Made by a program: the position numbers and the translations under genes. 5,839 nt of DNA from Nitrospira sp. (GTDB lineage: Bacteria; Nitrospirota; Nitrospiria; Nitrospirales; Nitrospiraceae), in contig JABMDH010000079.1 of the NCBI GenBank assembly GCA_015904075.1, forward strand, positions 21,846 to 27,684, read 5' to 3'. Below are positions 1 to 5,839 of this stretch, piece by piece (positions within the stretch are counted from its first letter, which is position 1; each line of letters begins with the position of its first letter). The notes below the pieces were generated by a model, which worked only from the letters and a program-made list of their open reading frames with translations, searched no databases and was not told where the DNA came from.

Positions 1-2367
1 CAGCAAAGCCGCACTGGAACATTCGAGCTGTCCGTCATGAGCGTTATCGGGACAGAGGAAGAACTGGCCACGGTATGCCGGGAGATTTTGACGCTCGTCG
101 AGGTCCATGGCTATCGATTTGATGATATCGGCGTCGTCGCGCGGTCGTTCGATCTCTATCGGGCCAAATTGCAATCCGTATTCGATCGGCATCTCGTGCC
201 CTTTACCTCCACTGCGGGACGGCCGCTGGTGCGCGAGCCGCTTGTGAAGGCGCTGTTGCTGCTGGCGTCGCTTCCGTCGAACGACTTCGAGCGGTCGGCT
301 GTCTTGGACGTGGTGGCCTCGCCATTCTATCGAGGGTTGGGAGATGGGAGTTCGGCGATTGAACGTCGGCCTGATCGGTGGCGTCTGGCGGTCTCCACGC
401 TGGGCATTACAAAAGGGTCGGCTGAATGGGCGCGATTATCGGCGTCTGCGGTTTCTTCCATTCTGATGGAGGCTGCCGTCGATCAAGAAGACAACGGCGC
501 AAGCACGATGCCGGCACATGATTGTGAACAAGTATCACTCCTATCGGTCCTCGTGACGAACTTGATACTCGATTGCGATCGTCTGCCGCGGCGCGGGTCG
601 ATCGGGCAGTTGACCGATGCGTTTGCCGAATTGGTTCGCAGACATTTTTCGATCCCGGGTTGGACAGAGTCGGAATCGCCGGATGCTCAGGATGAGACGG
701 ATCAGAGGCTTATCGGTGAAGCCGTCACGCGTGCGTGTGATCGATTGTCGGAACTGGACCAGATCGGCGCTATTCTGGCATGGGAAGAGTGGACGGAACT
801 CTTTCGGTTGGCGCTGGAGGAGCAGACGCTTCCCATCGAAGACAACTCCCATCGAGGGGTATGGGTCTTCGATGCCATGCAGGCCCGAGGTCTGCATTTT
901 CGCGCGCTCTTCGTGATAGGCCTCAACGAGCAGGTGTTTCCGCGCGTTGTGCGCGAAGATCCGTTTTTGCTGGACCGGCAGCGTGTTGTGCTGGAGTCCA
1001 CGCTGGGTTTTCTGATCGATGAGAAGCTGGCGGGTCACGAAGAGGAACGGCTGCTCTTCGAACTGCTGAGCCGCGCCGCGTCGAATCGGCTCTATCTTTC
1101 CTATCAGCGGGCCGATGAAGCGGGCCGCATCATGGCATCATCCGCCTTCGTGGCGGCGGCGCAGCGAGACCCGTATTTTGTCACAAGTCCTGAACGCGTT
1201 GTGGCACGCCGATTGACCGAGCGGGTTGCTTCCCAGCCGGTGATCCAGGAGGTGTTGCCGGCACAGGACCTCGCCCTGAATTTGTTGCTGCATGAGCAAG
1301 ACGCCGGGCCTCTGCTCGACCATGTGGGACAGCCTCGTGCGTTGTTCGACCATGGTATGGGGGTTCAGCACATCATGGAGCGGGATTCACAAGACTTGGG
1401 ACCGTTCGATGGCATGGTGGGCACAGGCATCTCATCGGATACGCCGCCCGATCAACAGGAGTTGTCGCCGACATCCTTGGAGCGGTATGCGACCTGTCCC
1501 TTTCAGTACTTTTCGGAAAAGCGGCTGCGTCTTGAGCCGGTCCGGGCCATGCGCCGGAATCATCTTCCGGCGCTCACGCTGGGTACGCTCATCCATGCCG
1601 CCTTGCGGCTCAGCTATGAGCGATTGATTGCCGTACAGTGGCCGGAAGCCGAGACCGATTATTCGACCGTGCGGCAAGTCATTGCGGATTCAACTGCCGA
1701 GGTGTTTGCCGGCCATGCAGCCACGAGCGGGACAGGGCATGCGCTGCTGTGGACGATGGCGCAGGAACAGGTCGTGGCATTGATCACGCTTGCCGCCGAT
1801 TCCGACCGAGAGGACTACCGGGAGACGGGCTATAGGCCGCAGGCGTTTGAAATCAAAGCGGAGGGCTTGGTTTCGTTGGGAGGCGAGTCAGCGGACCTCA
1901 AGATTCACGGCACACTGGACCGTCTCGACGTGCGGTTGAATCCACCGGGTCTTCGGATCGTGGATTACAAGTTCAAGCAGGGAAGCGAGATGGACACCAA
2001 AGATCGCAATTTGGTGTTGGGTGCAGCCAGGGGGGCTCGGCTCCAGCCTCCGCTGTATATCTCCATGACGATACCCGATCAGCCTGCGCCTGCCGACGTG
2101 CATTTTGTGTATCTGGCCCCGCGCTGGGATCCGCCGATTGCGCGGTCGATCTTTGAGCGTGCAAGTCTGTCAGGCAAGACCGGAGCGATAATCACGCAGA
2201 CGTTCGATCATCACCTCGATCGTGCTGCATCTTTGCGTGTTCTTCGTCTGCGTGGTGCTGTTCCTCTTGGCATTGCGTCTTGGATTTCAGATTGCGCTGG
2301 CTTCATGCATTGCACTGATGGCGGGACTGTGCACGCAGATCTGGGCCGAATCCAAGAGCCCTTTTGA
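1..2367 (+). CDS. addB: AddB-like PD-(D/E)XK nuclease subunit, 5' partial, aberrant C-terminus
   Basis: Subunit of an AddAB-type helicase-nuclease that resects double-strand breaks for recombination. The frame is open from base 1. The ATG at 37 lacks a ribosome binding site and lies inside the protein, so the true start is upstream. Residues below count from that ATG. A family block with DAMQARGL and GLNEQVFPR lies at about 275-316, followed by an EERLLFELL stretch. The RecB-type nuclease domain starts near Cys487 (YATCPFQYF), the expected first ligand of the AddB iron-sulfur cluster. It continues with His520, D628/D631 (GTLDRLD), D643-Y644-K645 (IVDYK) and Q670...Y674, so the nuclease residues look intact. 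Recognisable sequence stops near residue 728 (FDHHLD, base 2220). The last 48 residues have no family character, and the usual terminal C-x2-C-x5-C cluster is missing, which suggests a frameshift or deletion. The 3' end overlaps the next gene by 146 bases in another frame. Family assignment is firm; functionality is doubtful. Confidence 0.85.
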   Translation, partial: QQSRTGTFELSVMSVIGTEEELATVCREILTLVEVHGYRFDDIGVVARSFDLYRAKLQSVFDRHLVPFTSTAGRPLVREPLVKALLLLASLPSNDFERSAVLDVVASPFYRGLGDGSSAIERRPDRWRLAVSTLGITKGSAEWARLSASAVSSILMEAAVDQEDNGASTMPAHDCEQVSLLSVLVTNLILDCDRLPRRGSIGQLTDAFAELVRRHFSIPGWTESESPDAQDETDQRLIGEAVTRACDRLSELDQIGAILAWEEWTELFRLALEEQTLPIEDNSHRGVWVFDAMQARGLHFRALFVIGLNEQVFPRVVREDPFLLDRQRVVLESTLGFLIDEKLAGHEEERLLFELLSRAASNRLYLSYQRADEAGRIMASSAFVAAAQRDPYFVTSPERVVARRLTERVASQPVIQEVLPAQDLALNLLLHEQDAGPLLDHVGQPRALFDHGMGVQHIMERDSQDLGPFDGMVGTGISSDTPPDQQELSPTSLERYATCPFQYFSEKRLRLEPVRAMRRNHLPALTLGTLIHAALRLSYERLIAVQWPEAETDYSTVRQVIADSTAEVFAGHAATSGTGHALLWTMAQEQVVALITLAADSDREDYRETGYRPQAFEIKAEGLVSLGGESADLKIHGTLDRLDVRLNPPGLRIVDYKFKQGSEMDTKDRNLVLGAARGARLQPPLYISMTIPDQPAPADVHFVYLAPRWDPPIARSIFERASLSGKTGAIITQTFDHHLDRAASLRVLRLRGAVPLGIASWISDCAGFMHCTDGGTVHADLGRIQEPF

Positions 2368-2380
2368 CCATCACATCGAG
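2203..2380 (+). repeat. Imperfect 18-base direct repeat pair bracketing the junction
   Basis: TTCGATCATCACCTCGAT (2203-2220) and TTTGACCATCACATCGAG (2363-2380) match at 14 of 18 positions, 160 bases apart. The first is read in the AddB frame as FDHHLD, the second in the AddA frame as FDHHIE. They bracket the unassigned part of the junction. They could be remnants of a slippage or recombination event, or a coincidence. Confidence 0.3.
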
Positions 2381-2440
2381 ACTTTGTTCGTGCTCGTGTG
2401 TGTTTGGCAGTTGGTCTCATTCCGGTATGACGGTAGTCGC
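2221..2440 (+). other. Disrupted addB-addA junction of unassigned sequence
   Basis: This segment separates recognisable AddB sequence (ends about 2220) from recognisable AddA sequence (begins about 2435). It should contain the AddB C-terminal Cys cluster, a stop, an addA ribosome binding site and start, and the AddA P-loop region, but none of these is present. It is T-rich relative to its surroundings. Frame 1 gives a 48-residue tail ending at TGA 2365-2367. Frame 2 gives a hydrophobic stretch resembling membrane helices (about 2222-2340). Frame 3 has a short run reminiscent of an AddB C-terminus, interrupted by TGA 2316-2318. Imperfect copies of an 18-base string flank part of it (2203-2220 and 2363-2380). 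Decayed coding sequence, a deletion scar or a misassembly are all possible, and the sequence alone does not decide. Confidence 0.6.
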
Positions 2441-5254
2441 TGGAGACTGGTGCTGGCAGGGGCCAACCTCGACGATCTCCGGCAGTTTACCGCTGCCCTT
2501 GCGGGGGACTTTGTGGATCTCGATGAGCTGGAGCGTCAGTGCCGGTCCCTTTCTCTTGAGGGTGCCTTGCGAGACTGGGTCACTGCCACCCATGGCCGAG
2601 CTGCCACCATCCTTGCCGCGCAGGATCGACCGAAACGGCGCAAGGCGGAACAGATGCTTGCCGCTGCGGTGCAAGCGCTGGCACTCCTGCTGGAGAAGGG
2701 TCCGCCGGGGCTCGATGACCTCGATCAGGATGAACGGACCGTCCTGGAGAAGGATCTGGGAAAGGCCCCTGCCGGATGGGACGAGGTGGCGTTCCAGGAG
2801 GCCGCCTCGATCATCGAACTCGCCCAACAACTTCTCGCGGTGGACCAGCGCTACTTTCAAGAAGTGGTGACGCTCGTACGGCCCTTTCTCCATCATGTGC
2901 ATCAGAGGTTTCTCACTTCCGGGTGGGTCGCATTCGACGGGTTGCTGGCAAGGGCCAAAACCCTCTTGCGCGACCATCCGGCTGTTCGCGCGAGAATTAA
3001 ACAGACCTATCGGGCGATCCTGGTCGATGAGTTTCAAGACACAGATCCGGTGCAGTACGAGATCATCCTCTACCTCGGTGAACGGGCCGGCAGCTATCAG
3101 ACTTCGTGGCAGGACGTGGACTTGGAGCCAGGCAAATTGTTTATCGTGGGGGATCCCAAGCAATCGATCTACGCCTTTCGTCGGGCCGATATCGAAGCGT
3201 TTGAGCGGGTTGTGGACAAGGTTGTCGCAGGCGGAGGGATCGTCCATTCGCTCGTGACAAATTTTCGCAGCGACGACGCGGTGCTGTCCGTGGTCAACAA
3301 CCTGTTCGATCGGTTGTTTGTCGCCGAAACGCACATTCAACCGTCGAACGAGCGGTTATTTGCGCAGCCACACCGGAAGCCTGAGCTGTCCGCTTCCGGT
3401 GTGCGGATCAGGCTCGTCACCGCCGAGTCCGATGCCGAGGACTTCGACACGGCCGCCGCCACACGCGCAGAGGCCGACCAGTTGGCCCGCTGGATCAAAG
3501 AGGAGTTGCTGGCCGGCACGACCGTCTTCGATCGTGCCCGGAGGCCGGGGCCGCTTCAACCGGGACACATTGCGCTGATCTTCAGAAAGTTGACTCAGGC
3601 TCAGGATTATCTGGATGCACTCCGCCGATGGGATATCGCGTATCTGACAGACGGAGAGAAGCATTTTTATCGGCGGCAGGAAATCATCGACCTGGTGAAT
3701 CTGTTGCGAGTGCTCGACAACCCACACGATCGCATCGCTCTGGCCGGCCTGCTCCGGTCGCCCCTCGGCGGCGTAGCGGATCGGGACTTGCTGGCGCTAC
3801 GGCAACTGGACGCCTTGGATATCACCAGGCCGGAGACGCTTACGCGCTGGGCTCATCCGCAGGCCGGTACGGTGAGGACGTTCTATGAACGGCTGGCAGA
3901 GTTGCATCGTCTTGCGCCGCTCCGTCCGGTTCCTGATGTATTCGATCTGATCTTCAAACGGCTGCCGGTCCTTGAATTGGCGGCGGCGTCGCTGCACGGC
4001 GAACAGGCGGTGGCGAATCTCCTGAAGGCTCGTGACATGGCCGAGGAAGTCGCCGACCGGCCGCATCTTACGTTGACAGGGTTTGTGGATATGATGCTGG
4101 AGCGTCTCGACGAACAACCGGACGAAGCGGAAAGTGCGCTGGCCGAAGCGTCGCTCGATGCGGTGAGAATTCTCACAATTCATAAGGCCAAGGGACTCGA
4201 ATTTCCGGTCGTCATTCTTCCCGGGGTGCATCAAGGCGCGCGAACGCCTCGCAAGGGGCCGTCCGTGCAGCACGATTGGTCGAGCGGGTGCTACGGGGTG
4301 TCGCTGGGGGCGCAACGCAATCTGGGATCGGTCCTCGTCGGGAACAAAATGGCGGCGCGTGAAGAGGCGGAACAACGGCGGTTGTTATATGTGGGGATGA
4401 CGAGGGCCCGCGATCTATTGGTGCTTTCCGGCGGCCTTGTCCGAAAGCCCGGGCGTGATGCGGTGTTGGGGCTGCTGCAAGAGGCGGTTGGGAGTGAGGC
4501 CGTCGAGGGAGCAGGCGCTGATATTGAGGTTGGGGCCGCGCGCATCACTCGCACCATCGTGCCCGCGACGATGACGAACCGGCGGAGGCCTCGCAAAGCC
4601 GCGGCCTCTAGTGCGGCTCCTGCACTGCCGGCGTTGATCGAACGGTACGCCATCAGAGAAGTGCGTCGAACGGAGAGCCGCAGCCTGGCTCGACAGTTGA
4701 CTCCATCGCGGATGCAGGATGACCGTCTTGCTGGTCAAGTGGTACGAAGCCGGGAGCGCAAAACGGAGGGGGATGGGCGATTCGTCGGGATCTGCGCCCA
4801 TGCGTTGCTCGAACGGTGGGATTTCTCAGTTGTGACGCCGCCTAGGGTGACGGAGCTTGAATGGCTCTGCCGGCAGATTGTTCCACCGGAAGCGGACTGT
4901 CTGGAAGCCGTGCGGGATGATCTTGCGTCGCTCATGAGCTCGTTTCTGTCGTCGGAATGCTATCGGCGTTTGCAGGGAGCTGAGATTCTGGGCAGAGAAA
5001 TTCCCTTCATTATCCCTTGGCAGGAAGGACAGGTGATGGAAGGGGTGATCGATCTGATGTATCGTTTGAACGGAAGGCTCTGGATTGCGGATTATAAGAC
5101 CGATCAGGTCGCAGCGGCCGAGGCACAGGCGAGGGCGCAGCAGTATGCGCAACAAGCCGACGTGTATCGGGCTGCCGCTGCACATTGTTTAGGTGGCGAG
5201 GCGGCTTCGTTTGAGTGCGTCTTTTTGCGGCCGGCCGTGCGGGTGGAATTGTGA
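2222..5254 (+). CDS. addA: AddA/UvrD-like helicase-nuclease, N-terminal motor motifs missing
   Basis: Superfamily 1 helicase subunit with a C-terminal RecB-type nuclease, partner of the upstream AddB-like protein. Counting from GTG 2222: motif II DEFQDT at 269-274, motif III GDPKQSIYAFRRAD at 310-323, motif IV TNFRS at 346-350, motif V TIHKAKGLEFP at 652-662, and motif VI RRLLYVGMTRARD at 719-731. An Ala/Arg-rich linker follows. The nuclease domain has His860 (GICAHALLE), D944 (GVID), D957-Y958-K959 (ADYKT) and a Q-x3-Y-type motif near 973-984. The Walker A P-loop (GxGKT), Q motif and motif Ia are absent. In this family they lie well over 200 residues before DEFQDT and there is no room for them. 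Residues 1 to about 70 are hydrophobic and unfamiliar; helicase-like sequence resumes near RWRLVLAGANLDDL (about base 2435). No ribosome binding site precedes GTG 2222 or ATG 2318, so the start is only the ORF limit. As written the protein should not hydrolyse ATP and is probably the 3' part of a broken addA, unless the assembly is wrong here. Confidence 0.85.
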   Translation: MLHLCVFFVCVVLFLLALRLGFQIALASCIALMAGLCTQIWAESKSPFDHHIETLFVLVCVWQLVSFRYDGSRWRLVLAGANLDDLRQFTAALAGDFVDLDELERQCRSLSLEGALRDWVTATHGRAATILAAQDRPKRRKAEQMLAAAVQALALLLEKGPPGLDDLDQDERTVLEKDLGKAPAGWDEVAFQEAASIIELAQQLLAVDQRYFQEVVTLVRPFLHHVHQRFLTSGWVAFDGLLARAKTLLRDHPAVRARIKQTYRAILVDEFQDTDPVQYEIILYLGERAGSYQTSWQDVDLEPGKLFIVGDPKQSIYAFRRADIEAFERVVDKVVAGGGIVHSLVTNFRSDDAVLSVVNNLFDRLFVAETHIQPSNERLFAQPHRKPELSASGVRIRLVTAESDAEDFDTAAATRAEADQLARWIKEELLAGTTVFDRARRPGPLQPGHIALIFRKLTQAQDYLDALRRWDIAYLTDGEKHFYRRQEIIDLVNLLRVLDNPHDRIALAGLLRSPLGGVADRDLLALRQLDALDITRPETLTRWAHPQAGTVRTFYERLAELHRLAPLRPVPDVFDLIFKRLPVLELAAASLHGEQAVANLLKARDMAEEVADRPHLTLTGFVDMMLERLDEQPDEAESALAEASLDAVRILTIHKAKGLEFPVVILPGVHQGARTPRKGPSVQHDWSSGCYGVSLGAQRNLGSVLVGNKMAAREEAEQRRLLYVGMTRARDLLVLSGGLVRKPGRDAVLGLLQEAVGSEAVEGAGADIEVGAARITRTIVPATMTNRRRPRKAAASSAAPALPALIERYAIREVRRTESRSLARQLTPSRMQDDRLAGQVVRSRERKTEGDGRFVGICAHALLERWDFSVVTPPRVTELEWLCRQIVPPEADCLEAVRDDLASLMSSFLSSECYRRLQGAEILGREIPFIIPWQEGQVMEGVIDLMYRLNGRLWIADYKTDQVAAAEAQARAQQYAQQADVYRAAAAHCLGGEAASFECVFLRPAVRVEL

Positions 5255-5282
5255 TTCGCAATCGACTGGAGCATGGGGAAAT

Positions 5283-5367
5283 GTTTCGGGTTTCGAGTTC
5301 CGGGTTGCGAGCTTTCGGAATGTCTTTTCTGACAACGCGAAACATGAATCCCGAAACTCGCAACTCC
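5283..5367. repeat. Degenerate TTTCG-type intergenic repeat with long hairpin
   Basis: Left part 5283-5318 repeats related units (GTTTCGGG, TTTCGAG, GTTGCGAG, TTTCGG). Right part 5339-5367 carries the complementary orientation (CCCGAAAC, CTCGCAAC). The best stem pairs GTTGCGAG 5304-5311 with CTCGCAAC 5357-5364 and TTTCGG 5313-5318 with CCGAAA 5351-5356. It has one bulged C at 5312 and a 32-base loop. The stem is directly visible. Its role is not known: it could be a dispersed intergenic palindrome (REP-like) or an mRNA 3' structure for addA. No run of T follows it, so it is not a typical intrinsic terminator. Confidence 0.55.
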
Positions 5368-5390
5368 ATTTCCAGGAGTGACGGAGTTGC
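5360..5390 (+). repeat. Perfect 8-bp inverted repeat, alternative to the upstream hairpin
   Basis: GCAACTCC (5360-5367) pairs perfectly with GGAGTTGC (5383-5390) across a 15-base loop. The left arm shares bases with the right arm of the larger hairpin (5357-5364), so the two structures exclude each other. A further small TGCTG/CAGCA stem lies at 5388-5402. No oligo-T follows. A regulatory use is only conjecture. Confidence 0.4.
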
Positions 5391-5423
5391 TGTGTAGCAG
5401 CACTCATGGGTAGCCTGGGTTAA

Positions 5424-5430
5424 GAGAGGA
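5424..5430 (+). promoter_or_regulatory. Ribosome binding site of the metallopeptidase gene
   Basis: GAGAGGA, with GAGG at 5426-5429, lies 8 bases before ATG 5438. Core and spacing are both near ideal and fix the start codon. It is the only good Shine-Dalgarno sequence seen ahead of any start in the window. Confidence 0.75.
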
Positions 5431-5437
5431 AATCGGC

Positions 5438-5821
5438 ATGGCGGCCAAGCGGCGCCGGGATATTTCTCCGGACGCGTTCGCGCAACTCGTGCGGCAGGCC
5501 GTTGCCGACTTGCCGCCTGCGTACGCGAAACTGATGGAATCCATTGCCGTGGTGGTGGAAGAAGAACCTTCGCGCGACGTACTCGAGGATCTCGAACTCG
5601 ACAGTGAGGACGATTTGCTGGGGCTCTATCAGGGCCAGTCGTTACTGGAGGATTCGTTCTTCGCACCGGGCGGGGCGGAGCCGGCGAAAATTTCCATCTA
5701 TCGCGGGCCGATCCTACGCCAATGTGAAAGCCCTGAAGACGTGGTGCAGGAGGTCTATGACACGGTGGTGCATGAATTGGGGCACCACGTCGGATTGGAT
5801 GATGATGAGATGCCGTATTGA
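5438..5821 (+). CDS. Zincin-like metallopeptidase family protein (HExxHxxGxxD)
   Basis: Small cytosolic protein of 127 residues, matching the family of short predicted metallopeptidases often listed as zincin-like or DUF1025. It has no signal peptide or membrane segment. The N-terminal half (SPDAFAQLVRQAVADLPP) resembles the family's helical start, followed by an acidic stretch with VVVEEEPS and LLGLYQG. The conserved ISIYRGPILRQC segment precedes the metal site HELGHHVGLDD. There H112, E113 and H116 form HExxH, and D121 fits the third ligand of HExxHxxGxxD. The protein ends six residues after D121, as is usual for these proteins. Length and motif order look complete. The start is supported by the GAGG ribosome binding site 8 bases upstream. 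Substrate and role are unknown for most of the family, and no functional link with the add genes is evident. The stop is TGA 5819-5821; only 18 bases follow in the window. Confidence 0.9.
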   Translation: MAAKRRRDISPDAFAQLVRQAVADLPPAYAKLMESIAVVVEEEPSRDVLEDLELDSEDDLLGLYQGQSLLEDSFFAPGGAEPAKISIYRGPILRQCESPEDVVQEVYDTVVHELGHHVGLDDDEMPY

Positions 5822-5839
5822 AAATTTGCGAATTGAAAG

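Larger units (their letters stand above)
5255..5437. other. Intergenic spacer between addA and the metallopeptidase gene
   Basis: This 183-base stretch has no convincing gene; the short ORFs crossing it lack start signals and family features. It contains degenerate TTTCGGG/TTTCGAG units, inverted repeats and, at its right end, the ribosome binding site of the next gene. No clear sigma-70 promoter or U-tract terminator was found. Its size suggests that the downstream gene is transcribed separately from the add operon. Confidence 0.7.

Noticed and set aside
37..39. ATG 37 as the real start of the first gene
   Set aside because: The frame is open to base 1, there is no ribosome binding site, and the protein begins in the middle of the expected AddB architecture.
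2170..2181. SGKT in the AddB frame as a candidate P-loop for the missing AddA motif I
   Set aside because: The residues before it (ERASLSGKT) lack the Gly/Ala of a Walker A at the required spacing. It follows the AddB segment YLAPRW in the same frame, so it belongs to AddB.
2417..3340. 307-codon open frame on the minus strand
   Set aside because: It lies wholly antisense to conserved helicase sequence (motifs II-IV), has no recognisable family features, and fits a codon-bias shadow in GC-rich DNA.
3797..4375. 192-codon open frame on the minus strand
   Set aside because: Antisense to the region containing AddA motif V; Arg/His-rich composition typical of shadow frames.
5304..5364. Intrinsic terminator after addA
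   Set aside because: The stem is interrupted, the loop is 32 bases, and no T-run follows.
5387..5416. TTGCTG ... TAGCCT as a promoter for the metallopeptidase
   Set aside because: Both hexamers are poor matches with an 18-base gap; not distinguishable from background.
5010..5666. 218-codon minus-strand frame crossing the intergenic spacer
   Set aside because: It overlaps the AddA nuclease motif and the start of the metallopeptidase, is Arg/Pro-rich, and has no family features.

Overview
The window carries, all on the + strand, the end of one gene, most of a second and a complete third. In order they are the 3' part of an AddB-type nuclease/helicase-like subunit (1-2367, entering from the left edge), an AddA/UvrD-type helicase-nuclease (2222-5254), and a small zincin-like metallopeptidase (5438-5821). 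The DNA is moderately GC-rich and densely coding. The pairing of the two recombination subunits, the protein style, and an intergenic repeat built from TTTCGGG/TTTCGAG units recall Nitrospira-like bacteria. That taxonomic guess is from memory and is not tested here.

Region 1-5254 is an addB-addA-like operon. Together such proteins form an ATP-dependent helicase-nuclease that resects double-strand breaks and loads RecA. Both RecB-family nuclease domains are visible: D631 and D643-Y-K645 in the first protein, D944 and D957-Y-K959 in the second. The second protein also shows helicase motifs II, III, IV, V and VI.

The junction between the two genes (about 2221-2440) is abnormal. The AddB frame loses recognisable sequence right after 2220, before the C-terminal Cys cluster that should complete its iron-sulfur site. 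It then runs 48 odd residues to a stop at 2365-2367. The AddA frame begins inside that tail with a hydrophobic, unfamiliar stretch. It joins recognisable helicase sequence only around 2435, so the P-loop (motif I) and motif Ia are absent. The expected 3' end of addB plus 5' end of addA would need several hundred bases more than are present. The simplest reading is an internal deletion or rearrangement, real or from assembly. It would leave the AddA ATPase without its Walker A lysine.

Region 5255-5437 is a 183-base non-coding spacer holding degenerate TTTCG-type repeats and two mutually exclusive hairpins. It ends in a good ribosome binding site for the metallopeptidase, which is therefore probably expressed separately from the add operon. 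I found no RNA genes, CRISPR array or insertion sequence, and no evidence for a novel defence or mobile system.
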